Of a stretch of 50,963 nt of DNA, positions 7,138 through 16,071 are shown in pieces (position 1 is the stretch's first letter; every line of letters begins with the position of its first letter). This DNA is from Mycolicibacterium peregrinum. GTDB lineage: Bacteria; Actinomycetota; Actinomycetes; Mycobacteriales; Mycobacteriaceae. The translations under genes and the position numbers were made by a program. The notes beneath the pieces were generated by a model. The model worked only from the letters and a program-made list of their open reading frames with translations, had not been told where the DNA came from and made no database searches. The stretch is taken from assembly GCF_001665625.1 (NCBI RefSeq), contig NZ_LZSY01000139.1, positions 1 through 50,963 of the forward strand. The letters run 5' to 3'.

Positions 7138-8919
7138 ATGTCCGAGCTTCAGCAACAGAACTTCCGAGTGAATCTCGGCGGGGTGATCGCACTACTCAGC
7201 AAGAACCTGTATTCCAGCCCCGGCGTCTATGTGCGGGAGCTGATCCAGAACGCGGTGGATGCCATCGCGGCCCGAGACGCCTTTGACGACGTACCCGCGC
7301 CACGCGTCATCACGATCTCTCCCTACGGAGTGGCCTCGCCGCACTCACCCGCCGACGAGTTCGCACTCACCGACGCCGGAATCGGGGTCAGCCCGGCACA
7401 GGTCGAACAGTTCCTCGCTACCGTCGGCGCCAGTTCGAAGAGCGACGAACTGCAGCGGAGTCGTCGGACGTACATCGGCCAGTTCGGAATAGGCTTGCTG
7501 AGCTGCTTCCTGATTGCCGACGAGATCACCGTCGCCTCGCGTAGCGCGACAGTCGCGGACCCGATCGAGTGGGTCGGCCGCAGCGACGGCACCTACACGA
7601 TCCGAACCGCCACCGACGAATCGGCGGTCGGTACCACTGTGCGGTTGCGGCCGCGCCCGGACATGATCGGGTGGGCGCGGGCCGAGCAGGTGAGCCCGCT
7701 CGTGCAGAAGTATGCCGAGTTCCTTCCGGTGGCCATCAAGGTGCTGACAAGCCCAGGTCCGAAGGAAGTTTCGCGTGAATATCCGTGGGTACGCGACTTC
7801 GGCGCTCACCGATCTGGTGTGTTGCAGGGTGTCTCGCCCGTTTACGGCGGCGTCGGGGTGGGTAGGCAGTTCGATGCCATCGAGATTGCCGACGAAGACC
7901 TGGGACTAGAAGGCGTGGTGTACATCGGAACTCCGTCGCGCCGGACCACGTCCGTCCGCCGCAATCGCGTCTATGTCAACGACATGCTTGTCGATGACGC
8001 CGAAGGTGCGCTGCTGCCGTCATGGGCGTTCTTCGCCTGGGCGGTGGTCAACTCCACCAAGCTGGAGCCGACCGCCAGCCGCGAGGCCATCATGAACAAC
8101 GCAGTACAGGCCGGGACTCGGCGCGCGCTCGCAACCACGGCGCTGAAGTGGCTGCATTCCCTGGCCGACACCGATCCCGAGCGCTTCGCCGAGTTCGTCA
8201 CCGACAACGAACTCGAGCTCAGATCCGCTGCGACGCACTGCATCGACGCGGAGAATCGTGAGCTGGCCGAAGTGGTGCTGCCGATGCTGACCATGCAGAC
8301 AACAGAAGGACACCTGCGTTTGGTCGACATCGTCAACCGGAACCCGAACGTCCTTTTCGCCGCGTCGGTCAAGGAGTTTCGCACTATCGCGAGCTTCAAC
8401 CCAGGTGGTCGGATCGTCGTCAACGCGGGCCACGCTCTCGACCAGGAAGTGTTGCTCATGCTGCCGCAGGTGATGTCCGGGGTCACCGTCACACGGGCCT
8501 ATCCGGCGTCCGAGGTGGCGGCGCTGACGGTGCCGTCCGCCGACGCCGGCGCTGCCGTGGCGGCATTGGAACGGCGTGGCAGTCACGCGCTGCAGGCGTC
8601 GGGTAGTCGGGTGGTGGTGCGCCGGTTTCCATCGACGGACCTGCCTGCCGTCTTCATCGGTCACGGCCAGATCGACGCCGATTCGCCGGGGTGCGGCGAC
8701 CTCCCGCATCTGGTGGTGAATTGGGACAACCGGGCGGTGCAGGCGCTGACCCGCACAACCGACGCCCTCGTGTTCAGTCGGCTCATGCAGCTGCTGTTCG
8801 TCCAGGCCCGGATGGCCGCGCAGTGCGATGGCCCCGAGGATCGAATCCTGTTGTCGGAGGCGCTCGATGACATCATCGTGCTGGCCGCCGGCGTCGACGG
8901 GACGGAGGTCGCCCGATGA
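7138..8919 (+). CDS. HSP90 (HtpG)-family GHKL ATPase
   Basis: The ATG at 7138 follows an AGGAGGG ribosome site by 8 bp and gives 593 residues. The frame is open further upstream, but that would overlap the divergent gene. The N-terminal GHKL ATPase motifs are complete: R33-E-L-I-Q-N38 with catalytic Glu34 and Mg-binding Asn38, D79-A-G-I-G83, and G114-Q-F-G-I-G119. The rest is only loosely HtpG-like, so this is a divergent HSP90-family protein rather than housekeeping HtpG. It overlaps the TPR gene by ATGA, so the two are translationally coupled. This recalls eukaryotic Hsp90 with TPR co-chaperones, although the C terminus lacks an EEVD-type tail. Confidence 0.88.
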   Translation: MSELQQQNFRVNLGGVIALLSKNLYSSPGVYVRELIQNAVDAIAARDAFDDVPAPRVITISPYGVASPHSPADEFALTDAGIGVSPAQVEQFLATVGASSKSDELQRSRRTYIGQFGIGLLSCFLIADEITVASRSATVADPIEWVGRSDGTYTIRTATDESAVGTTVRLRPRPDMIGWARAEQVSPLVQKYAEFLPVAIKVLTSPGPKEVSREYPWVRDFGAHRSGVLQGVSPVYGGVGVGRQFDAIEIADEDLGLEGVVYIGTPSRRTTSVRRNRVYVNDMLVDDAEGALLPSWAFFAWAVVNSTKLEPTASREAIMNNAVQAGTRRALATTALKWLHSLADTDPERFAEFVTDNELELRSAATHCIDAENRELAEVVLPMLTMQTTEGHLRLVDIVNRNPNVLFAASVKEFRTIASFNPGGRIVVNAGHALDQEVLLMLPQVMSGVTVTRAYPASEVAALTVPSADAGAAVAALERRGSHALQASGSRVVVRRFPSTDLPAVFIGHGQIDADSPGCGDLPHLVVNWDNRAVQALTRTTDALVFSRLMQLLFVQARMAAQCDGPEDRILLSEALDDIIVLAAGVDGTEVAR

Positions 8920-9806
8920 CCGAGCCGATGCCCCTGTCAGCTGATGAGCTCGAACGGCTGGGCGATGAGGCGCTCGCTGCGGGAGAGCTGCAAGCGGCAC
9001 TGCATCACTACAGCGAGGCACGCCGGCTTGTCTTCGACATGCTCGATCCGGGGCTGGTGCAGGGTACTGATTTCGACACGGTGTCAGAGATCGCCGACGA
9101 GCTCAGCCGGATCAGCAGGAAGCGCGACGACCTCGCGCGAGCGACGCAACCACCACCGAAGCCGCTCGAGGAACAGGCGGCGGACCTTCGCGCTGCGGTG
9201 GATGTGTCCATGGAGGGTGGCCGCATTGTTCATGCCGCAGAGCTGTGTATCGATCTCGGCGAAATCCTGGCGGAGCTGGACGACGTCGACGGCGCGGAAT
9301 CCGCCTATCGGCAGGCCGTGGCGCTCGCCCGGCAGGTCGATGCCGCCATGCCCGAGTTGATGCTCTGGACGTTTCGCAGGTTGATCGAATTCCTTGCGCC
9401 GTCAGAGGAGTCGATAACCCTCGCCCAGGAACTGGCCGCCAACTTGATCGAGCGCGAGGAGATGTACCACCCGATGCGGGCCGGCGACGCGGCGTTCCAC
9501 TGGGCGGTCGCCGAGCTGAAGTTCGCAGAGGTGGCACGACACCGAGTGGATCACGCGATCGAGGGCGTCGCGCGGCAAGCAATCGAGATGCTCGACGAAA
9601 TCTGCATGCACGACTCGGGGCAAGCACTGCAACGCCACGTGGCCGACACCTTGCGGTGCGTCGGCCGCGATGTCGAGGCAGATCAGTGGCAAGCCGAGGC
9701 AGACAAGTACGAGGACTGGTCAGCGTTCATGGAGCAGCAGATTCCCGGCCACGTCCACCTCTGGGACATCCGGATCGACTTGTCCGCCGGAGCAGGCGAC
9801 GAATGA
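8916..9806 (+). CDS. TPR-repeat protein coupled to the HSP90-like ATPase
   Basis: The 296-residue, acidic, mostly alpha-helical protein starts in the ATGA overlap with the HSP90-like gene. Helical repeat pairs resembling TPRs are seen near residues 8-40 (LGDEALAAGELQAALHHYSEA) and 100-145 (ILAELDDVDGAESAYRQAV). Less regular helices follow to the C terminus. There is no signal peptide or membrane segment. The arrangement suggests a dedicated adaptor that brings clients or partners to the HSP90-like protein; that role is inferred from coupling and fold only. The family has no name I can assign. Confidence 0.8.
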   Translation: MTEPMPLSADELERLGDEALAAGELQAALHHYSEARRLVFDMLDPGLVQGTDFDTVSEIADELSRISRKRDDLARATQPPPKPLEEQAADLRAAVDVSMEGGRIVHAAELCIDLGEILAELDDVDGAESAYRQAVALARQVDAAMPELMLWTFRRLIEFLAPSEESITLAQELAANLIEREEMYHPMRAGDAAFHWAVAELKFAEVARHRVDHAIEGVARQAIEMLDEICMHDSGQALQRHVADTLRCVGRDVEADQWQAEADKYEDWSAFMEQQIPGHVHLWDIRIDLSAGAGDE

Positions 9807-9847
9807 ACACTGGCGGTCGCCGACTCGCCGCTTGCACGGATCCCCGG

Positions 9848-10603
9848 CTAATCGAGTGATTCCCAGAAGCGTGAAAGTGCAGCCGCACCGCGGGCTGGAT
9901 CCTGCAGCATCCACCAGTGATCCAGTCCGTCGAGCACCTCGGTGGAGGCGCCGGCTCGGCTGGCTGCACGACGCCGGATTTCTTCGGACCCGACGTATGG
10001 GTCCGCCGTCGCCAGTAGCGAAAGTCCCGGGCGGGCACCGGCCCGCTCCAACCCGCCGCCCGCTTCGGCCATGTCACCGGGCATTCCCGCCGAGCGGTAC
10101 AGCCGCAGGGTCGCCTGCCCCATATCCGGTCCCTGAGCTCGTGCCATCGACGCTGCGATGTCCTCCGGCAGCAGCGCGGCCCACACCGCGGTCCGGTCTT
10201 CGACCGTGCCGCCCAGCATGTTCTCGACGAGCCGCTCGCCCTTGCCGGGCGTCCGCCATGCCTGGGCCATGTCAGGCCACTGGTATTCGGCGTCGAACAC
10301 TCCGACGATGTCACTTGCCCAGCTGCGCACCAGGTCGGGTCGATGCATCATCGCGTTCACCACGTGCACACCACCCCAGTCGTGTCCGACAAGGTCAACC
10401 GGCTCGTCAATGGCTTCAAGCTCGCTTTCGAGCCAGTCCCGGTAGGCCGCATATGTCGCCGAGAAGCCGTCAGGTAGCGGAGCCCCGAATCCCGGCGGTG
10501 ACAATCGCACGACATCCTTGCGTCCAAGCGCATCGACCAGCGGACCCCAGATCGCGTCAGTCTCCGGATTACCGTGCACCAGAACGATCGTCATGCCCGA
10601 CAT
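9848..10603 (-). CDS. Alpha/beta-hydrolase
   Basis: This is a 251-residue alpha/beta-fold hydrolase. The oxyanion-hole segment V-H-G-N-P is near residues 9-13. The nucleophile elbow is G-H-D75-W-G-G, with Asp rather than Ser as nucleophile, the pattern of haloalkane dehalogenases and epoxide hydrolases. A C-terminal L-D-H-W-W block supplies the catalytic His. ATG 10603 (or 10594) was chosen because the longer open frame would overlap the gene at 10626-10994. The substrate is undetermined. It lies 22 bp downstream of the SpoIIAA-like gene and probably shares its transcript. Confidence 0.85.
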   Translation of the reverse strand: MSGMTIVLVHGNPETDAIWGPLVDALGRKDVVRLSPPGFGAPLPDGFSATYAAYRDWLESELEAIDEPVDLVGHDWGGVHVVNAMMHRPDLVRSWASDIVGVFDAEYQWPDMAQAWRTPGKGERLVENMLGGTVEDRTAVWAALLPEDIAASMARAQGPDMGQATLRLYRSAGMPGDMAEAGGGLERAGARPGLSLLATADPYVGSEEIRRRAASRAGASTEVLDGLDHWWMLQDPARGAAALSRFWESLD

Positions 10604-10625
10604 GGTGGCACGACTGGCGTCGATC

Positions 10626-10994
10626 TCAGCCCGCAGCCCACTCCTTGGCGGCATCGAGCTCACCCAGCCCGAAGACCTTGAGGTCTCCCGGAATCATCCA
10701 GGCGAACGCGTGCATCGCATGGGCAACCCACTCCCTGTCGGACACGACGGCGATCCGTTTGAATGCCGAGTGGTGCCCGAGCAGCGCGCCGAAGCCGAGC
10801 TTCATATCCTCGACCAGCCCACCGGGCCCGAAGCCCTCGTAGTCCGGTGAGATGACCTCGACGATCCGGATCTCTCCGGTCTTCAGCAATTCGTCCATCG
10901 TCGGCCGGAAGTCGCGCAGGTCATCACCGCGCACCCGGCCTGACACCCGAATACCGAACACGCCCTCGGGCATGTCGGGAAGGACATCGATCAT
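10626..10994 (-). CDS. SpoIIAA-like (STAS superfamily) protein
   Basis: The 122-residue cytosolic protein has the compact alternating pattern of the SpoIIAA-like family (formerly DUF3478): an opening VFGIRVSGRV strand, a DLRDFRPTMDELL helix, an RIVEVIS strand, an Asp/Lys helix, then KRIAVVSDREWV. Members adopt a STAS fold and bind lipid-like or unknown ligands; no enzymatic residues are evident. It is followed 22 bp later by the alpha/beta hydrolase gene on the same strand. The specific role is unknown. Confidence 0.8.
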   Translation of the reverse strand: MIDVLPDMPEGVFGIRVSGRVRGDDLRDFRPTMDELLKTGEIRIVEVISPDYEGFGPGGLVEDMKLGFGALLGHHSAFKRIAVVSDREWVAHAMHAFAWMIPGDLKVFGLGELDAAKEWAAG

Positions 10995-11048
10995 TGGTTC
11001 TCCCTCCGTCTCGCACTCGAGTCTGCACCCGATCGGCGGTGCGTTGAT

Positions 11049-11465
11049 TCAGGAACGGGAAGACTCCCAGAGGTTGGATATCTCCGACGGCACGTTCTCG
11101 CGTTTGACGGCGCTCCTGGTCCACCCACCGTGGCTGCCGGGAGCGATCCGGTAGATCCCATCTTCGTCTGAATACACCCAGAGCTGTTCAGGTTCGGTGG
11201 GTAACCAGGTGATCATCACCCCGGGGGTGCGGTAGGAGGAATGGTCGTGGAAGACCTCCTGACCGGCTTCGTCGCGAATCACGGGGACCCAGGTCTTCCC
11301 ACCGTTCTCGTCGGGCCCCTCCTGGGCGGAGGCGGTGTAGGCGTCCGACGGCGATGTCTGGTCGTGGCCGGGTGTGACGACCGCGGCGGCCGCATCGTTA
11401 CTTTTGCCGCAGCCCACGGCGACCGCCATCACTGCCAGAATCACTGCGATCAACCGCTTGCCCAT
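11049..11465 (-). CDS. Small putative lipoprotein
   Basis: The 138-residue protein begins M-G-K-R, followed by a hydrophobic stretch and lipobox A16-V-G-C19, so it is predicted to be lipid-anchored outside the membrane. The mature part is polar, with a Trp/Tyr-rich strand (LWVYSDEDGIYRI) and no catalytic motif I recognise. It is separated by 54 bp from the SpoIIAA-like gene on the same strand. The family is unassigned. Confidence 0.75.
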   Translation of the reverse strand: MGKRLIAVILAVMAVAVGCGKSNDAAAAVVTPGHDQTSPSDAYTASAQEGPDENGGKTWVPVIRDEAGQEVFHDHSSYRTPGVMITWLPTEPEQLWVYSDEDGIYRIAPGSHGGWTRSAVKRENVPSEISNLWESSRS

Positions 11466-11572
11466 GTATCGACTCCTTCGGTGCTGACGAGCGCGCGCCG
11501 CGCCTTCGCCGCTTGACGAGATGGAACGATACGGTCTGTACGCCAGAACCGATCAGCACCCCGGCAGCTTGC

Positions 11573-12301
11573 TCACAGCATCGTCGTCAGCCCGGCGATG
11601 ACCACGTCGAGGTTGAACTCCAGCTGCGCGTCCTCGTCAGGTTCCGCCGACATCGCCGCCAGAACCTGCTGCAGTAACTCGTAGGTGTTTCCGTCGCCAA
11701 TGTGTATGGCCGCCAAGGCCTCTTCGTGTTGCGGATGCATGCCTCTTCCGGCGCGCAACAGAGAATCGCGGGCCGCGGACAGTGCCAACTCGGCGATGGT
11801 GTTGGCGGCCCGGCCTGCCTGCTCGACGGCGAAGCCCGCGTCGACCAGAGCGTGCAGGACGAATTCGGCTTGGTCCAACGCCGCGAGGCCGATCGCGCCC
11901 TCCATCGGGAACGCGTCGTGAACACCGAGTTGAGTTATCGCATTGCGCGCCCGGTACGCATACCACCGCAACACATCACGCCAGTCGCCGTCGACCGGTG
12001 GTGGGACACGATCGAACTCCGCCTCGAACACCGCTGATGCCATGAGCGCCAACAAGGTTTCTCGATTGCCGATGTGGTATTTGACCGACTTCCGGTCGAC
12101 GCCCAGAACGTCGGCGACCGCCTGCATGGTCAACGCCGCCGGGGGGACACCGAGAGCGGCAGCAACGATCTGCTCGCGGTTGATCCGCGCCGGACGCCCT
12201 CGCCGAACTCGCGCTGCGGCAGCGTCGCCGCTGTCGAGATCGTGGGCACTCACATCAGCCAGCCTAGTTACCCGCGCCGTGGGGTCGGGGTCGACAACCA
12301 T
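11573..12301 (-). CDS. TetR/AcrR-family transcriptional regulator
   Basis: The protein is about 242 residues from ATG 12301; starts at 12322 (ATG) and 12253 (GTG) are also possible. An R-R-G-R-P-A-R linker is followed by a TetR helix-turn-helix (TMQAVADVLGVDRKSVKYHIGNRETLL) and an all-helical ligand domain with GMHPQHE-type residues typical of TetR_C proteins. It is divergent from the glycosidase gene at 12395, the standard arrangement for a local repressor, so control of that gene and of itself is inferred. The frame could run to 12388 but would then cover the shared promoter region. Confidence 0.85.
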   Translation of the reverse strand: MVVDPDPTARVTRLADVSAHDLDSGDAAAARVRRGRPARINREQIVAAALGVPPAALTMQAVADVLGVDRKSVKYHIGNRETLLALMASAVFEAEFDRVPPPVDGDWRDVLRWYAYRARNAITQLGVHDAFPMEGAIGLAALDQAEFVLHALVDAGFAVEQAGRAANTIAELALSAARDSLLRAGRGMHPQHEEALAAIHIGDGNTYELLQQVLAAMSAEPDEDAQLEFNLDVVIAGLTTML

Positions 12302-12394
12302 CGGCGGGCATGAACCGGGCATTTTTACCCGTCGCGGGAAAAAATTTCTCGGATTCCGCTCCACCTTCGGTTTCGGCGACGTATACAAGACCCC

Positions 12395-15223
12395 GTGAAA
12401 GCGTCTGCGTACATCGGTCGGGTCGGCGGTTTGGCCATCGCGTTAGGGGTCGGCGTGGCCATGACCTCGGGAATCGGGGCGGCATGGGCCGACCCCCACG
12501 GCTCGACAACAAGCGATTCATCCGCCGGCTCGACGAGTAGTCGCACCGGCGGCACCACAGGTGAGGGTGCCGCAGATCCCGGTCCGCGAGTCCGGATCAA
12601 ACGCGCCGAAGATCAGGCGTCGCGCACCCTCACCGGGCTCACGCACGAGCTGCAGAACCGTGTACAAGCAGCCTCCGGCAAGAGCAAGCACGCCACGGCG
12701 ACGACGCCGAAAAAGAAGAAGACCACCGGCCGGCCCTCGACTGAGTCGTCGGCTCCGAGAACCGCAACCCGGCCTGACGCCCCGCGCGCCGAGGTGGCAC
12801 CGAACACGGCAACGCCCACTGCGACCGACACATCCAAGCCTGCGTCGCGCATGAAGGCCCCCGCACCGACGCAGGCCGCTGCCCCGGCCGGCACCGCAGA
12901 ACCCGTGACGAAGCCACTGACGACGACAACACCGACCACCACGCCCCCGCACGATCCGATCAGGGCCGTCGCAACGGCGATCTCGCACTTGTTCGCGGCG
13001 GTGAACAGCCCGGCCGTCGGCAACACCCCGACCGCCCCGGCCGACCCCCCACTGTCCTGGGTGATGCTGGCGGCAGCACGTCGCGAGCTCTCCGGTTCCT
13101 CAACTTCGGCGAAAACTGTTGCTGCCAAGGCACAGCCAGCCCCCACTGATGCAACCGCATGGTTCCAGCAGGCCGTGTACACACCGGTGCACGATGGTAT
13201 CCAGAACTGGATCGACAGTGACCTGGGTCGGCAGGTCGACGGCGCCATCAACACCGTGGCCGGGTCCTACGTCATCGGCAACGGTGCCGACGGAACCGCC
13301 GCCAATCCCGACGGCGGCGCCGGCGGATGGCTGCTGGGTGACGGAGGAGACGGCTGGAGCAGCACGGCCGCAGGTGTCGGCGGCGGCAACGGCGGCACGG
13401 CCGGCTTCCTGGGCGACGGCGGGAGGGGCGGTGACGGAGGCGCCGGCAGCGACGGCGGGACCGGCGGCACCGGCGGATTCCTGATGGGCCTGGGTGGTGC
13501 CGGCGGTGATGGTGGCGACGGCGTCGCGGGCGGTGCCGGTGGTGCCGGCGGCGAAGGTGGTTCGGCTACCGGTTTGGCGTTCGGTATCGGGGGCGCCGGC
13601 GGCGATGGAGGCAGCGGCACCGACGGAGGCCGGGGTGGTGACGGCGGCGACGGCGCGGCCCTGCTGGGCAGCGGCGGTGACGGCGGGAATGCAGGTGACG
13701 GCGGAATCGGTGGCGCTTCAACACGACTCGCAGCATTGGGCGGAGCGGGCGGCAACGGCGGCCTGTTCGGCGAGCACGGAACGGTCGGCCACTACGGGAC
13801 CCGGGCCGACACGCCGGCACGTGGCGACACCTCACTCGGCACCACCGGCAAGTGGATCACCGACAGCGAGGGCAGGGTCGTCATTCTGCACGGGGTCAAC
13901 ATGGTCTACAAGGTGCCGCCGTACGAGCCGTCCGCGTCCGGATTCAGCGACGACGACGCACAGTTCTTGGCGGACAACGGTTTCAACGTGGTGCGGCTCG
14001 GCATCAACTGGGCTGCCGTGGAACCCGAACCCGGCGTCTACGACGACGAATACCTGGCCTCGATCCAGCAGACCGTGCAGACGCTGAACGCCCATGGCGT
14101 CTACGTCATCCTCGACATGCACCAGGACACCTACGGGACCACATTCGGCGGCGAGGGCGCGCCCGAGTGGGCGACCCAGACCGGCGGACTTCCCAACCCC
14201 ATTCTGGGCTTTCCGCTCACCCAGTTCCTCAACCCGGCCGAACAGCACGCCTGGGATGCGTTCTGGTCCAACTCCGCAGCATCCGATGGAGTCGGTCTGG
14301 AGAACCACTACGCCCAAACCTGGCAGCACGTGGCGTACTACTTCAAGGACGAGCCCGGCGTCGTCGGCTACGAGATCATGAACGAGCCATACCCGGGCGC
14401 CTCCCAGATGCTGCCGACCATGTTCGGCAGCCCGTTCTTCTCAGCTCAGCAGCTGACCCCGTTCTACAACCAGGTGGATGCCGCGATCCGGTCCGCCGAT
14501 CCGAACACGACCGTGTACTTCGAACCCGACGCCGACACCAATCTGGGCTTCCCCGTGTACCTCGGGACCATCGACGACCCGAACAGCGTCCTGTCGTATC
14601 ACGCCTACGACTATGTCTCGCTGGGGCCGCTGGGCTCCTTCCCGAACGCCCAACTGATCTCCGACAATGCACAGGCTTACGCGGCGGCCCATGGCATCCC
14701 GGCATTCATGAGCGAGTTCGGCGGCAGTTCGGACAGCGCACGCATCATCGGATCCATGGATCCCGCAGACCAGCACATGTTCGGCTGGACCGAGTGGAGC
14801 TACACGGGCGTCGGCGACATCACGACCTTCGCTCCCCCGGAGGAAGAGGCGCTGGTGTACGACCCGAGCCTGCCGCCGGAAGGTGACAACGTCAACACCG
14901 CGAACCTGAAGACGCTCGCGCAACCGTATCCGCAGGTCACATCCGGTACCCCGCAGTCATGGTCGTTCGACGACGGCGCGTTCGACTACACCTACTCCAC
15001 CCAAAGAGCCGACGGCACAGGAAACTTCGCCGCGGGATCGGAAACCACGATCGCGACCCCTGCCGTCCAGTTCCCCCACGGCTATCAGGTGACGGTCACC
15101 GGAGGCCACGTCGTCTCTGCCCCGAACACCACCAAGTTGGTGATCGCGTCGGATGAAGGCGCAAGCGAGGTTCACGTCGTCGTCACCGCCAACCCCGACG
15201 GGTCCGCGGTGACGACGGTGTAA
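12395..15223 (+). CDS. Secreted PGRS-like glycine-repeat protein with endoglycoceramidase-type GH5 domain
   Basis: GTG at 12395 starts a 942-residue protein. Residues 1-32 form a signal peptide (AWA cleavage site). Residues 33 to about 215 are Thr/Pro/Ala/Lys-rich. A PLSWVMLAAARREL element near 220 resembles a module I recall from other mycobacterial exported proteins. Residues about 288-468 are GGxGG-type repeats like PE_PGRS proteins, but no PE domain is present. From about 482 a GH5 domain follows: HGVNMV, LDMHQD, acid/base E664 in I-M-N-E-P and nucleophile E774 in M-S-E-F-G. A C-terminal beta-sandwich of about 100 residues resembles that of endoglycoceramidases. Hydrolysis of a glycolipid or beta-glucan outside the cell is predicted; the substrate is unknown. 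Confidence 0.88.
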   Translation: MKASAYIGRVGGLAIALGVGVAMTSGIGAAWADPHGSTTSDSSAGSTSSRTGGTTGEGAADPGPRVRIKRAEDQASRTLTGLTHELQNRVQAASGKSKHATATTPKKKKTTGRPSTESSAPRTATRPDAPRAEVAPNTATPTATDTSKPASRMKAPAPTQAAAPAGTAEPVTKPLTTTTPTTTPPHDPIRAVATAISHLFAAVNSPAVGNTPTAPADPPLSWVMLAAARRELSGSSTSAKTVAAKAQPAPTDATAWFQQAVYTPVHDGIQNWIDSDLGRQVDGAINTVAGSYVIGNGADGTAANPDGGAGGWLLGDGGDGWSSTAAGVGGGNGGTAGFLGDGGRGGDGGAGSDGGTGGTGGFLMGLGGAGGDGGDGVAGGAGGAGGEGGSATGLAFGIGGAGGDGGSGTDGGRGGDGGDGAALLGSGGDGGNAGDGGIGGASTRLAALGGAGGNGGLFGEHGTVGHYGTRADTPARGDTSLGTTGKWITDSEGRVVILHGVNMVYKVPPYEPSASGFSDDDAQFLADNGFNVVRLGINWAAVEPEPGVYDDEYLASIQQTVQTLNAHGVYVILDMHQDTYGTTFGGEGAPEWATQTGGLPNPILGFPLTQFLNPAEQHAWDAFWSNSAASDGVGLENHYAQTWQHVAYYFKDEPGVVGYEIMNEPYPGASQMLPTMFGSPFFSAQQLTPFYNQVDAAIRSADPNTTVYFEPDADTNLGFPVYLGTIDDPNSVLSYHAYDYVSLGPLGSFPNAQLISDNAQAYAAAHGIPAFMSEFGGSSDSARIIGSMDPADQHMFGWTEWSYTGVGDITTFAPPEEEALVYDPSLPPEGDNVNTANLKTLAQPYPQVTSGTPQSWSFDDGAFDYTYSTQRADGTGNFAAGSETTIATPAVQFPHGYQVTVTGGHVVSAPNTTKLVIASDEGASEVHVVVTANPDGSAVTTV
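13260..13800 (+). repeat. GGC-rich tandem coding repeat (PGRS-like)
   Basis: Within the glycosidase gene, about 540 bp of degenerate GGC-GGN units encode GGAGGxGG and GDGG repeats. The reading frame stays intact across it, so this is protein-coding low complexity, not CRISPR or satellite DNA. Such tracts can change length by slippage or recombination. Confidence 0.85.
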
Positions 15224-15246
15224 TCCGTGCCGGCCGGTCGCGCTGC

Positions 15247-15939
15247 CTACAGAAACGCTCTATTGCCGTAGCGATCGAGCGAGACGAATTCTCCGACCGG
15301 CCGACGTGTCGTCGGCCCGTACTTGCCCTTGGGCCAGCCCAGCGGGATGACCGCACACGGAGTGACGTTCCACGGCAGGCCCAGAGCGCGCCGCGCCAAC
15401 AGCTTGCTCCACAACGGCAGGGTGATCAGCGCCGCGCCCAACCCGGCTGCGCGTGCCGCCAGCAAGAGGTTCTGCACCGCGGGGAAAATTGAACCGTAGG
15501 CGCTGCTCACCGCCACCGATGGCCACAGCGGAATGACACCCTTCAGGCAGGCGACGACCACGACGGGGATCTCGTCGAAATGATCTGCCTGCCATTGCAC
15601 CGCCTTCTCTATCCGGAGCATCTGGTCATTCATATTGCGCACAACGAAGCGCTTGTAGATCGGTCCGCCGAACTTCAAGGCTCGGCGATTCAATCGGCCG
15701 AGTTTCGCGACGACTTCGCGGTCCTTGACGACGATGAACTCCCAGTTCTGAGCGTTCGAGCCCGTCGGCGCCTTCATCGCGAGTTCCAGAATGTGAAGCA
15801 GAAGCGTGTCATCGATGGGATCAACCTTGAGTCGACGGATCGCCCGTTGAGTACGCATCGCCTCTTCGAGTGGCATGGCCAAAGCCTCGTGCTGCGTCAT
15901 GGCCACAATTTCAACATGGCCAGTCACCTCAGAAGCCAT
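15247..15939 (-). CDS. Nitroreductase-family flavoprotein
   Basis: The protein has 230 residues from ATG 15939, or 217 from ATG 15900, where a more typical opening is followed by MRTQRAIRRL. The R-A-I-R-R, APTGSNAQNWEFIVV and AARAAGLGAALIT blocks are the FMN-binding segments of the nitroreductase fold. It should bind FMN and reduce quinones, nitro compounds or flavins with NAD(P)H. The frame is open to 16947, but that would run through the ion channel gene and the tRNA, so it was cut. It is convergent with the glycosidase gene (23 bp gap). The physiological substrate is unknown. Confidence 0.87.
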   Translation of the reverse strand: MASEVTGHVEIVAMTQHEALAMPLEEAMRTQRAIRRLKVDPIDDTLLLHILELAMKAPTGSNAQNWEFIVVKDREVVAKLGRLNRRALKFGGPIYKRFVVRNMNDQMLRIEKAVQWQADHFDEIPVVVVACLKGVIPLWPSVAVSSAYGSIFPAVQNLLLAARAAGLGAALITLPLWSKLLARRALGLPWNVTPCAVIPLGWPKGKYGPTTRRPVGEFVSLDRYGNRAFL

Positions 15940-16071
15940 TCTCGGAAGAAGGCTCAGTCCGTTTGTAGGCGCGGTGCTCCTGGATGATCGCCGACGGGCA
16001 TCGAGCAACTCTTCGGCCTGATCTACGGGGTTGCCTGACCTAGCCGCGGATTTGTGCCGCACACTTTTGCG

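Noticed and set aside
7138..8919. Housekeeping htpG
   Set aside because: ATPase motifs fit, but the middle and C-terminal parts are divergent and the TPR coupling is not seen with ordinary htpG, so the symbol was withheld.
13267..13755. Proline-rich minus-strand frame
   Set aside because: It is the reverse complement of GGC repeats in the glycosidase gene, which gives PPxPP artificially.
13260..13800. Repeat tract as possible CRISPR
   Set aside because: Units are short, degenerate and in frame with a glycine-rich protein; no constant repeat with unique spacers.
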